Source: CAYREX01 sp964423505 (GTDB lineage: Bacteria > Fermentibacterota > Fermentibacteria > Fermentibacterales > JCC-6). Taken from it: a stretch of 64,000 nt of DNA. The position numbers and the translations under genes were made by a program. The DNA lies in the NCBI GenBank assembly GCA_964423505.1, contig CAYREX010000010.1, positions 1 through 64,000 of the forward strand. Reading direction: 5' to 3'. Below, one piece after another: positions 44,478-52,610 of this stretch. Below the pieces are notes generated by a model. The model ran no database searches. It saw only the letters and a program-made list of their open reading frames with translations, and was not told the DNA's origin. How positions within the stretch are numbered: the first letter of the stretch is position 1; each line of letters opens with the position of its first letter.

Positions 44478-45122
44478 TCAGATCTGTCTCTTGATGGCCA
44501 CTATGCCGATGCGGTCGGCGGTGGTCTCCGCCATGTCGGAGATGCGACCTATCAGGAAGACCAGCTCCTTCAGCATGAGCTTCGTTCCGATGTCCATCGA
44601 CCGGTCGAAAATCCTGCCGATGAGGCGCTGCTCCGCCCTGTCGGAGGCGCTCTCCCGGTCCTCGACCTCCTTCGTGGCGTAGAGGGTGGTCTTCGGGTTC
44701 TCCAGGAGCGTCTCCACCGCCTTCCGTATCCTGTCGTAGGTCTTCCTGTTGAGCCCGACCAGCTCCTCGAAGTCCTCGAGCAGATCACGGGGGACCTCCA
44801 GGGACTGCATCTGTATGGTCTGCAGAACCGACTCCGCAGTGTTGGGGATGCGGTCGAAGCTCTCCAGGAGCCCGAGTATGTCCCCCCTGGACTCCGGGAG
44901 CAGCGCCCTGCCGTAGAGAGTGAGCTCTATCTCGCGCCTGAGATCGTCGGCTTCAGACTCGGCGTCGTGGGTCTCCCGCACTCCGCTGTCGAACTCCGGT
45001 CCGAGGCCGGTTGCGACATAGGTGTCGAACGCCTGCTGGAAGACGTCGAAGCAACGGTCGCAGCATTCGAAGTACTGGTCTATCATCGAGCGGACCTTCT
45101 CGGTCCGATTCCAGAACATCAT
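44478..45122 (-). CDS. DUF47 (PhoU-like) family protein
   Basis: The 214-residue all-helical protein has the PhoU-like patterns ETHDAESEADDLRREIE (about 50-66) and EVEDRESASDRAEQRLIGRIF (about 152-172), which bind clusters of iron or other metals in this fold. DUF47 proteins normally accompany Pit transporters and modulate them. GGAGG lies seven nt before the first of two consecutive ATGs. It is the promoter-proximal gene of the phosphate operon. It is cytoplasmic and acts at the membrane through Pit. Confidence 0.92.
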   Translation of the reverse strand: MMFWNRTEKVRSMIDQYFECCDRCFDVFQQAFDTYVATGLGPEFDSGVRETHDAESEADDLRREIELTLYGRALLPESRGDILGLLESFDRIPNTAESVLQTIQMQSLEVPRDLLEDFEELVGLNRKTYDRIRKAVETLLENPKTTLYATKEVEDRESASDRAEQRLIGRIFDRSMDIGTKLMLKELVFLIGRISDMAETTADRIGIVAIKRQI

Positions 45123-45170
45123 ATCCGGACCTCCGCGGCTGCCGCCGGGGCCGGATGCCCCGCGCGGGGG

Positions 45171-45188
45171 CTTAACGATAACTTAACA
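45171..45188 (-). promoter_or_regulatory. PHO-box-like direct repeat upstream of the phosphate operon
   Basis: On the minus strand TGTTAAG and CGTTAAG are separated by the AT-only spacer TTAT, giving an 11-bp period. This is the layout of PhoB/PhoP binding sites. It lies about 50 bp upstream of the DUF47 start. A 12-bp palindrome CCCCGCGCGGGG (45158-45169) lies between it and the gene. No regulator gene is in the window, so the assignment rests on pattern and context. Confidence 0.45.
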
Positions 45189-45241
45189 GTCCGTCACCGT
45201 CAGCACCCGGGGGGCGGGGAGGAGCGCCGGGCGCGGGAGCC

Positions 45242-45679
45242 TCAGCCCCGAAGGCCCTGGACCTGCACCCGGACCCTGCGCCGCCTGGCCCTGTTGTCGT
45301 GGTCGACCAGCGCAACCTGCTGCCAGGTGCCGACCAGGGGGCGGCCGTCCTGGACCGGCAGCACGATGCCCGGGCCCATGAGGGTTGCCCGCATGTGGGA
45401 GAAGCCGTTGTCGTCGCCCCAGGTCTCGGAGTGGCGAGACCTGCGCGCCGAGGGGACCATCTCCTCCAGCAGCTCCCGCATGTCCGCCACCAGGGCCGGC
45501 TCGTGCTCTATCGTGGTAACCGAGGCGGTGGAGCCTATCACGGTTATCGAGACGTGCCCCATGTCCACGCCGCTCTCCCGGACCACCCTGGCGACTTCGC
45601 CCGAGATGTCCACGATGTCCGACCAGCCCTCCGTATCCATCTCCAGCGTCTCTCCGTACACCGTATGACCCTCAGCCAC
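45242..45679 (-). CDS. YjbQ/UPF0047 family protein
   Basis: The protein of about 145 residues has the YjbQ features: GHVSITVIGSTASVTTIEHEPAL, WGDDNGFSHMRATLMGPGIVLPV and TWQQVALVDHDNRARRRRV. The conserved Glu/His residues around EHEP and SHMRA probably bind metal. Members can substitute weakly for thiamine-phosphate synthase; the native role is unsettled. I chose the GTG at 45679, five nt after GGGGAGG. The GTG six bases upstream abuts that site. It overlaps the end of the GGDEF-STAND gene by 8 bp. Confidence 0.88.
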   Translation of the reverse strand: MAEGHTVYGETLEMDTEGWSDIVDISGEVARVVRESGVDMGHVSITVIGSTASVTTIEHEPALVADMRELLEEMVPSARRSRHSETWGDDNGFSHMRATLMGPGIVLPVQDGRPLVGTWQQVALVDHDNRARRRRVRVQVQGLRG

Positions 45680-48600
45680 CTGCACCTCCCCTCCACGCCC
45701 CCTTCAGCATCTCCCCGGCCGCCCTGCCGGAAGGGGGATGCCAGCGGGACCGCACCACAAGGTTCCTGTAGGCGTAGAGACTCATCTCCAGCCACGCCTG
45801 TCTCGACAGCGACTCGGCCAGCAGGCGGTCCGCCTCGACGGTCCTGCCCTCCCTGGCCAGCGACTCGGCTACAAGCCCGGAGGCGAGCATGGCGGCCCGG
45901 TCGCCCATGTCCGGCATCGCATCCATCATCCGCTCCGGCCAGCCCGGGTCCCTTCCGCTCCTGTAGTCGCAGAGCCCCTGCTGCAGCCTGAGCTCCTCGA
46001 AGGTGGTTATCACCGAGAGGTCTATCAGGCTGGTCATGCTGACGCCGTCCATGATTCGGATGCACTCCAGTATCTGCTCCCTGGCCCTCTCCGGACGGTC
46101 CATCCGCTCGTCCAGCACGGAGCCGAGCCAGAGCACCGCCGGGTGCTCCGGACGGCGACGGGACTGCTCCTCCAGGAGGTGCTCGGCAAGCTCCGAGTCC
46201 CCGGTCTCCATGGCCATCCGGGCCCTCACGAGGGCGCAGTCGTCCAGGACCCCCTCCTCCACGAACCTCCCCGCCAGGTCCTCCACCTCCGCGAGCAGTC
46301 GCGAGGTCCCCGCGAGGTCGAAGCAGTGCAGCAGCGCGTCGAGCAGCTCGGCCTGCAGGGCCAGCTTGCCGTGGAGCGCCGCCTCCGCCATGGCCCTCTC
46401 GATGCCCCGTCGGAAGAGCTCCGTCGCCCGGGCAGGCCTGCCGGAGAGGAGCATGGTCTCGGCGGTGTCGTAGAAGAACCACCAGGGGAAGGTCTCCTCG
46501 TCGTAACCCTGCGTGAAGAACCTGCCCACCAGATCGGTGGCCACGTCGAAGCTCTCGATGGAAATCTCCAGGATGAGCCTCTGGTGGAGCAGCTCCGTCT
46601 CCTGGCTGCATGTGTCGACGTCCCCCTCCCCGGTGCGGGCCAGGAGCTCCTCCGCGGTATCCAGGCAGGCGCGGGCCTCGTCCGCCCTTCCCAGCCTGCT
46701 CAGGCTGTCCGCGCACTTCATGTTGTACTCCACGAGCTCGTTCTCGCCGAGCCTCTCCCGGATCGAGCGCAGCTCACGGAAGGCATCGGTGTACCGCCCG
46801 GTCATCCTCAGGCAGTCGGCTGCCAGCAGCAGGCTCCTCCTGCCCTTGTGGCTCAGTCTGCCCGCCTGCTCCTCCAGCTCGGCGTACTGCAGGGCTATCT
46901 CCCGGGTCCTCCTCCAGTTGCCGGCGCAGCGGTACGCGTCGTACAGATGGAACTTCAGCTCCAGGAGCCTCTCGAGGTCCAGCCCCGAGCCGGAGAGCTC
47001 GGAGCTGAGCCTGTCGGCTCTCTCCAGGCAGCTCACCGCCGCTCCCGGCAGTCCTGCCCTCAGTCCCGCCTCGGCCCCCTCCCGGTAGACGTCCAGCGCC
47101 CTCCCGCCTCGTCCGCACATCTCCAGGTGGTGGCCGGCCTCCAGGTGGTCACCCTCGGCCAGGAGCCGGTCCGCCATCACCGCATGGGAGCGGGTGAGCA
47201 GCGAGGTGCCGGCGCTCCGGTAGAACTCCTCCCGGTAGGCCTCGTTGGTGAAGGAGAACGAGAGCATGTCCCGCCTGCCGGCCCTCACTATCCCCAGCTT
47301 CGCGCCCCTGTCCAGGACGTCCAGCACCTCCCCCTCGGAGCGGCCCGACAGCTCCGTCAGCAGCTCCGGCCCGAACGGGCTGCCCCTGACCACGGATGCC
47401 TGCTGGAGAAGCCCCCTGGTCTCCCGGTCCAGCGTCGAGAGCTTGCCGGATACTATGCTCCTTATCCGGTCGGGCACCGCCCCCCGGGGAGCCAGCACCC
47501 GCAGCTCACCGTCGGCCAGCATCAGCATTCCGGAGTTGAGCAGGCTGCGGAGGTACTCGCAGGCGAACAGAGGGTTGCCGCCGGAGAAGGAGTGCACGCG
47601 CTCCGCCAGCTCCGAGGCGCCATCGGAGACGCCGAGCCTGGCTCTCACGAGCTCCATCGTGCCCAACCTGGTCATCGGGCCGAGCTCGATGCGCTCGGCG
47701 CAGGGGAGGTCGGCCAGCATCGAGACGGGAGCAGTCGTGCCGTCGAATGGCGTCATGGCAGCGCAGAGGGCGAGCCCGCCTCCAACCCCTGTCCGCAGGG
47801 CATAGGCGAGCAGCTCGGCGCTCTCCGGGTCCAGCCACTGGGCGTTGTCGACCAGGACCAGCAGGGGGCTCCAGCCGGAGAGCAGAGCCGAGAAGGCGTC
47901 CAGGGCGGCCATCCTGTCCATGCTCGTGGAGCTGAGGTCGGAGCTGCCGAACACGTCCGGCATCAGCCTGCCCAGGATGCTCCTCCAGAGCGGGTTCATC
48001 TCTCCCGGGGGGTTCTCACGCGCCAGGTCCCGCACCGCGGAGACCAGCGGTGCCCAGGGTATTCCCGAGAGTTCCCTCCTGCAGGTCATCGTCATCAGCC
48101 GGCGCCCCTCCATCCCCTCGGCCAGGGTGGCCAGCAGAGCCGTCTTCCCGGAGCCGGTCTCCCCGATGACCAGCGCGGCCCTGTTGCCCGAGGCATCGGA
48201 CAGGACGCGGGTAATGCGAGTCAGCTCGGAGCGCCTCCCGGTGAAGACGTCCTCGTGCCAGAAGAGCGTCCTGCCCTCCGCCGGAGAGACCCTCCAGCGG
48301 GACTTGCCTGCGGCCTTGGCCTCGTACATGGCCTTGTCCGCCATGCTCATGATGTCGCTGGCGGAAGACGCATGGTCCGGGTAGAGCGCTATCCCGACGC
48401 TTGCGGAGACGCCCCAGTCCGGGTAGAGCTCGCTCGAGATGGCCTCCGTCAGCTTGCCGGCAACCCCGACGCTCCCGGTCTCCGTACCTCCCCGGGCGAT
48501 GACCACGAACTCGTCCCCGCCGTACCTGGCGACGATGTCGGTGGAGCGCATCGTCCGCACCAGTAGGCCGGAGAGCATGCGAAGGAGCCGGTCACCCTGG

Positions 48601-48803
48601 TCGTGGCCGGAGGTGTCGTTCACCCTCTTGAAGTCGTCCAGGTCGAGGAAGAGCACCGCGAATGGCTCCCGCCGGCCCAGGAGCGTCTCCAGGACCAGCC
48701 TCAGGAACCGCCTGTTGGGTAGTCCGGTGAGGTCGTCGAGGAAGGGAAGGGACCTGCTCTCCGGCACTCCGAATGCGGCGAGCATGGAGAGACCGGCGCT
48801 CAT
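45672..48803 (-). CDS. GGDEF-STAND ATPase-TPR fusion signalling protein
   Basis: The 1043-residue protein starts with a GGDEF domain (about 22-175; DDLTGLPNRRFLR and an intact GGDEF at 95-99). An AAA/STAND-type NTPase follows (about 190-520; Walker A GETGSGKTAL near 215, LLVLVDNAQWLDPES as Walker B, SFSGGNPLFACEYL). It ends with about 450 residues of TPR-like helices (about 540-1043). MalT/LuxR-type STAND proteins usually end in a DNA-binding domain. Here the output module is a diguanylate cyclase placed at the N-terminus. Ligand binding to the TPRs could drive NTPase-dependent oligomerisation and so cyclic di-GMP synthesis. Confidence 0.87.
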   Translation of the reverse strand: MSAGLSMLAAFGVPESRSLPFLDDLTGLPNRRFLRLVLETLLGRREPFAVLFLDLDDFKRVNDTSGHDQGDRLLRMLSGLLVRTMRSTDIVARYGGDEFVVIARGGTETGSVGVAGKLTEAISSELYPDWGVSASVGIALYPDHASSASDIMSMADKAMYEAKAAGKSRWRVSPAEGRTLFWHEDVFTGRRSELTRITRVLSDASGNRAALVIGETGSGKTALLATLAEGMEGRRLMTMTCRRELSGIPWAPLVSAVRDLARENPPGEMNPLWRSILGRLMPDVFGSSDLSSTSMDRMAALDAFSALLSGWSPLLVLVDNAQWLDPESAELLAYALRTGVGGGLALCAAMTPFDGTTAPVSMLADLPCAERIELGPMTRLGTMELVRARLGVSDGASELAERVHSFSGGNPLFACEYLRSLLNSGMLMLADGELRVLAPRGAVPDRIRSIVSGKLSTLDRETRGLLQQASVVRGSPFGPELLTELSGRSEGEVLDVLDRGAKLGIVRAGRRDMLSFSFTNEAYREEFYRSAGTSLLTRSHAVMADRLLAEGDHLEAGHHLEMCGRGGRALDVYREGAEAGLRAGLPGAAVSCLERADRLSSELSGSGLDLERLLELKFHLYDAYRCAGNWRRTREIALQYAELEEQAGRLSHKGRRSLLLAADCLRMTGRYTDAFRELRSIRERLGENELVEYNMKCADSLSRLGRADEARACLDTAEELLARTGEGDVDTCSQETELLHQRLILEISIESFDVATDLVGRFFTQGYDEETFPWWFFYDTAETMLLSGRPARATELFRRGIERAMAEAALHGKLALQAELLDALLHCFDLAGTSRLLAEVEDLAGRFVEEGVLDDCALVRARMAMETGDSELAEHLLEEQSRRRPEHPAVLWLGSVLDERMDRPERAREQILECIRIMDGVSMTSLIDLSVITTFEELRLQQGLCDYRSGRDPGWPERMMDAMPDMGDRAAMLASGLVAESLAREGRTVEADRLLAESLSRQAWLEMSLYAYRNLVVRSRWHPPSGRAAGEMLKGAWRGGAGG

Positions 48804-48838
48804 GTGACCCCCTCTCGGCAGCGGAAAGTGCCGGGGAG

Positions 48839-48867
48839 ATAATAAGGGGAGCCGGCAGTCCCATCAA
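48839..48867 (-). promoter_or_regulatory. Sigma-70-like promoter for the GGDEF-STAND gene
   Basis: On the minus strand TTGATG (48867-48862) is followed by 17 nt and TATTAT (48844-48839). The leader to the ATG at 48803 is about 30 nt. Confidence 0.6.
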
Positions 48868-48908
48868 ACGGTCCGAGGGGTCTCTCCGGAGCGCTCGCGG
48901 GGGGGTAC

Positions 48909-48937
48909 TTGGCAAGGCGCCGCCGAGGTCTCATATC
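48909..48937 (+). promoter_or_regulatory. Sigma-70-like promoter for the acyl-CoA carboxylase operon
   Basis: TTGGCA (48909-48914) is followed by 17 nt and CATATC (48932-48937), 35 nt before the ATG of the carboxyltransferase gene. The -35 is good and the -10 moderate. Confidence 0.45.
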
Positions 48938-48972
48938 AGCGGGGTATGAATAACGGAGAGTGAGGGGGTGCC

Positions 48973-50553
48973 ATGGACAGGCTCGAGGAGCTCAGGGAGA
49001 GGGCCCTGCTCGGCGGCGGCGCGGACAGGATAGAGAAGAGGCACGAGGCTGGAAAGCTCACCGCGAGGGAGCGGCTGGACATCCTTCTCGACGAGGGATC
49101 GTTCCGGGAGCTGGGCATGCTGGTCACCCACAGGTGCTCGGACTTCGGCATGGAGCAGAAGCGGTTCCTGGGCGACGGGGTGGTCACCGGATACGGCACC
49201 GTCCACGGCAGGCTGGTCTACGTCGTGTCTGAGGACTTCACGGTCCTGGGCGGCTCCCTCTCCAGGGAGTTCGCGGAGAAGATAACCAGGACCCAGGCCC
49301 TGGCCCTCAAGAACGGCGCGCCGATGATCAACATCAAGGACTCGGGCGGCGCCAGGATACAGGAGGGCATAGACTCCCTGGCCGGATACGGCTCCGTCTT
49401 CTTCGGCAACGTCAGGGCCTCCGGGGTCATCCCGCAGATATCCGTCATCATGGGCCCGTGCGCCGGCGGGGCGGTCTACTCCCCCGCTCTGACGGACTTC
49501 GTGGTAATGGTGGACTCCAGCAGCTACATGTTCCTCACCGGACCGGACGTCATCAAGGCGGTCACCCACGAGAACGTCACCTTCGAGGAGCTGGGCGGCG
49601 CCACCGCCCACAACACGAAGAGCGGCGTCGCCCACTTCCGATGCCAGGGCGAGGAGCAGAGCATGGTGCTGGTGAGGGACCTTCTCACCTATCTCCCCCA
49701 GAACAACCTGGAGGACCCCCCGAGGGTCAGCAGGAAGAGGGAGGGCGGCCTCAGGAGCAGGATAGGGGCCCTCTTCGGCCAGCGGAAGGGCTCACCGGCC
49801 GGAGACGCGGCGCTGGAGAGGGTCCTGCCCGACGACGACTCGCTCCCGTACGACATGCGGGAGATAGTGGAGGGCCTTCTGGACGAGGGCTCCTTCCTGG
49901 AGGTGCACAGGCACTTCGCCCAGAACCTGATCGTAGGACTCGGCAGGATGGACGGGATGGTCGTGGGGATAGTGGCCAACCAGCCGGCACACCTGGCCGG
50001 CGTGCTGGACACGCTCTCCTCCGCGAAGGGAGCCAGGTTCGTCCGGTTCTGCGACTCCTTCAACATCCCCCTCGTCGTCCTGGAGGACGCTCCCGGATTC
50101 CTCCCGGGCGTGAGCCAGGAGCATACAGGGGTGATAAAGGAGGGAGCCAAGCTCCTCTACGCATTCTGCGAGGCCACGGTGCCCAGGATAACCGTGGTCA
50201 TACGCAAGGCGTACGGAGGAGCCTACATAGCGATGAACTCCAAGCAGATAGGCGCCGACATGAACTTCGCGTGGCCCGGCGCCCAGATAGCGGTCATGGG
50301 GGCGGAGGGTGCCGTCAAGATACTCTACCGCAGGCAGCTCAAGGTTGCGGAGGACCCGGAGGCCGAGCGCAGGAGGCTGGTGGACCAGTACAACGAGAAG
50401 TTCAACAACCCGTACATCTCCGCCAACAGGGGCTACGTCGACGAGGTGATAAGGCCCTCGGAGACAAGGGAGAGGCTCATAGACGCCCTCCGCTCCCTCT
50501 CCACCAAGACGGTGAGAAGGATAGACCGCAAGCACGGGAACATGCCGCTGTGA
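48973..50553 (+). CDS. Acyl-CoA carboxylase carboxyltransferase subunit (PccB type)
   Basis: The 526-residue protein has both crotonase-like halves of a biotin-dependent carboxyltransferase: KITRTQALALKNGAPMINIKDSGGARIQEG, GPCAGGAVYSPALTDF, then VVLEDAPGFLPGVSQEHTGVI, VIRKAYGGAYIAMNSK and NFAWPGAQIAVMG. It moves carboxyl from biotin to an acyl-CoA, probably propionyl- or acetyl-CoA. The acyl-binding site alone does not let me choose. It is the first of three overlapping genes encoding a whole carboxylase; its TGA overlaps the next GTG (GTGA). Confidence 0.93.
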   Translation: MDRLEELRERALLGGGADRIEKRHEAGKLTARERLDILLDEGSFRELGMLVTHRCSDFGMEQKRFLGDGVVTGYGTVHGRLVYVVSEDFTVLGGSLSREFAEKITRTQALALKNGAPMINIKDSGGARIQEGIDSLAGYGSVFFGNVRASGVIPQISVIMGPCAGGAVYSPALTDFVVMVDSSSYMFLTGPDVIKAVTHENVTFEELGGATAHNTKSGVAHFRCQGEEQSMVLVRDLLTYLPQNNLEDPPRVSRKREGGLRSRIGALFGQRKGSPAGDAALERVLPDDDSLPYDMREIVEGLLDEGSFLEVHRHFAQNLIVGLGRMDGMVVGIVANQPAHLAGVLDTLSSAKGARFVRFCDSFNIPLVVLEDAPGFLPGVSQEHTGVIKEGAKLLYAFCEATVPRITVVIRKAYGGAYIAMNSKQIGADMNFAWPGAQIAVMGAEGAVKILYRRQLKVAEDPEAERRRLVDQYNEKFNNPYISANRGYVDEVIRPSETRERLIDALRSLSTKTVRRIDRKHGNMPL

Positions 50554-52043
50554 GCGCGCTGTCCAGGGTGCTCGTCGCGAACCGGGGCGAGATAGCCCTG
50601 CGGGTGATGCGGGCCTGCCGGGAGATGGGCATGGAGTCGGTTGCCGTCTATTCGGACATAGACAGGGCCGCCAGGCATGTCCGTTACGCCGACGAGGCCT
50701 ACCGCATCGGCCCGGCCCCCTCGATAGACAGCTACCTGAGGATAGACCGGATAATCGAGACAGCCCTGCGGAGCGGCTGCGACGCGGTCCACCCGGGCTA
50801 CGGCTTCCTGGCCGAGAACCCGGGCCTGCCCAGGGCCTGTGCCGAGGCCGGTCTGACCTTCGTCGGCCCCTCGGCGGACTCCATGGCGCTCCTGGGCAAC
50901 AAGACCGAGGCCCGGAAGATGGCGGTGAGCGCCGACATCCCTATCGTCCCCGGGGTGACCGAGCCGCTCTCCGACCGGGAGGATGCCCTCCGGGTCGCCC
51001 GGGAGATAGGCATGCCGGTCCTGCTCAAGGCCGCCGGCGGCGGTGGCGGGAAGGGCGTAAGGGTGGTCCGCGAGGAGCGGGAGCTGGCATCGGCTTTCGA
51101 GCAGGCGACCGCCGAGGCCGGCGCCGCCTTCGACAACCCGGACATCTACATAGAGCGCTATCTCGAGCGCCCCCGCCACGTGGAGCTTCAGGTCATCGCC
51201 GACTCCCACGGCAACGTGATACACCTGGGAGAGAGGGAGTGCTCGGTCCAGCGGAGGTTCCAGAAGCTCATAGAGGAGTCGCCCAGCTGCGCGCTGGACG
51301 AGCGGCTCAGGCGGGAGATGGGGGAGGCCGCGAAGCGGGCGGTGAAGGCCTCCGGATACCTGAACGCCGGCACCGTGGAGTTCCTTCTCGACCGGTCCGG
51401 CTCCTACTACTTCTGCGAGGTCAACGCCAGGCTCCAGGTCGAGCACCCGGTCACCGAGCTGGTCACCGGCATCGACATAGTGAAGGAGCAGTTGCGGGTG
51501 GCGGCCGGCGAGCCGCTCTCGGTCACCCAGGAGGAGGTCCGCATGACCGGCGCGGCGATCGAGTGCCGGATCTGCGCCGAGGACCCGGAGACCTTCCTCC
51601 CCTCCACCGGGACCGTCCTCGAGCTGGAGGAGCCCTCCGGCCCGGGTGTCCGGCTGGAGTCGGGCATCACCGAGGGCGGAGAGGTCTCGCTCTACTACGA
51701 CCCGCTGATAGCGAAGCTGCTCACCTGGGGGAGGGACCGGGAGGAGGCCCGGACCAGGATGAGGAGGGCCCTGCAGGAGTACAGGGTAACCGGGGTGAGC
51801 ACGACCGTGCCCTTCCACCTGAAGGCTCTGGAGCACCCGGCGTTCGTCTCCGGCGATTACGATACCGGCATCGTGGGGATGATAGAGCACCCGAGGACCG
51901 AGCGGCATATCGAGATCGCCGCCATAGCCGCCGCAATCGTGGCCGGGGAGGACATGGGAGTGAGGCTGGACACCGGCGCGCCTCCGAGCAGGTGGAAGAT
52001 GGTGGGGAGGGCAGGACATGGCATTCATCGTTCGAAGTGGTGA
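50550..52043 (+). CDS. Biotin carboxylase subunit of the acyl-CoA carboxylase
   Basis: The 497-residue ATP-grasp enzyme carboxylates biotin with bicarbonate and ATP. It shows VLVANRGEIALRVMRA at the start, HPGYGFLAENP, KAAGGGGGKGVRVV, ERYLERPRHVELQVI, GERECSVQRRFQKLIEE, FCEVNARLQVEHPVTE and EDPETFLPSTG. It starts with GTG overlapping the upstream stop. Its last 26 bp overlap the biotin-carrier gene. The length is typical of a stand-alone biotin carboxylase (450-500). Confidence 0.95.
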   Translation: MSALSRVLVANRGEIALRVMRACREMGMESVAVYSDIDRAARHVRYADEAYRIGPAPSIDSYLRIDRIIETALRSGCDAVHPGYGFLAENPGLPRACAEAGLTFVGPSADSMALLGNKTEARKMAVSADIPIVPGVTEPLSDREDALRVAREIGMPVLLKAAGGGGGKGVRVVREERELASAFEQATAEAGAAFDNPDIYIERYLERPRHVELQVIADSHGNVIHLGERECSVQRRFQKLIEESPSCALDERLRREMGEAAKRAVKASGYLNAGTVEFLLDRSGSYYFCEVNARLQVEHPVTELVTGIDIVKEQLRVAAGEPLSVTQEEVRMTGAAIECRICAEDPETFLPSTGTVLELEEPSGPGVRLESGITEGGEVSLYYDPLIAKLLTWGRDREEARTRMRRALQEYRVTGVSTTVPFHLKALEHPAFVSGDYDTGIVGMIEHPRTERHIEIAAIAAAIVAGEDMGVRLDTGAPPSRWKMVGRAGHGIHRSKW

Positions 52044-52521
52044 GAGACACTTCCGCATAGATCCCCGCCTGGTCGAGCAGGGTGAGTCGGAGGACCGCTA
52101 CGTTGTCCTGGTGGACGACGAGGAGCGGAGCATGGGCATCGCCAGGCTCACCCCCAGCCACATGTCGGTGCTCGCAGGTGGCCGGTCCTACAACGTGGAG
52201 GTTGAGCGCCGGGGCGAGGAGTACCTGGTGACCACGAGGGGAGAGACCTTCTCCTTCCGGGTCCAGGACGAGTACCGCGCGGCTTCGGAGGAGGCCTCCG
52301 GGGGAGGCGCCGCGGTCATCTGCGCCCCGATGCCCGGCCTGGTCGCCAGGGTGATGGTCGAGGAGGGTCAGGATGTCGAGGCCGGGCAGGGCCTCCTGGT
52401 CCTGGAGGCCATGAAGATGCAGAACGAGATACCCGCCCCCGGACCGGGCACCGTGGTCAAGGTGGGAGTCGAGCAGGGCAGCACGGTCATGACCGGCGAC
52501 ACCCTGGTGGTCATCGAATGA
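52018..52521 (+). CDS. Biotin carboxyl carrier subunit
   Basis: The 167-residue protein has an N-terminal beta-rich part (about 1-90) that may act as a docking (BT-like) domain. A biotinyl domain follows with Lys133 in LEAMKMQNEI, preceded by APMPGLVARVMVEEGQDVEAGQ. Biotin ligase would attach biotin to that lysine; birA is not in the window. It overlaps the carboxylase gene by 26 bp, which favours equal production of the subunits. It is the last gene of the operon and convergent with treT, with an 89-bp gap that shows no clear terminator. Confidence 0.93.
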   Translation: MAFIVRSGERHFRIDPRLVEQGESEDRYVVLVDDEERSMGIARLTPSHMSVLAGGRSYNVEVERRGEEYLVTTRGETFSFRVQDEYRAASEEASGGGAAVICAPMPGLVARVMVEEGQDVEAGQGLLVLEAMKMQNEIPAPGPGTVVKVGVEQGSTVMTGDTLVVIE

Positions 52522-52610
52522 CCGGGATCGCCATCCGGCGGTGAGACCGGTCTGGCCGGAGGCCTCGATCACCTCATCCGCCAGTCAGCTACCGTTCGAG
52601 GGTCCTTGCC

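Noticed and set aside
45738..48566. Very long open frame antisense to the GGDEF-STAND gene (also similar frames opposite asnB, the dikinase-like gene, the biotin carboxylase and the TonB receptor)
   Set aside because: High GC gives long stop-free shadow frames. Their products are low-complexity and lack domains, while the opposite strand encodes clear proteins.
52522..52610. Terminator between the carboxylase operon and treT
   Set aside because: Only short imperfect GC inverted repeats without a T tract are present.
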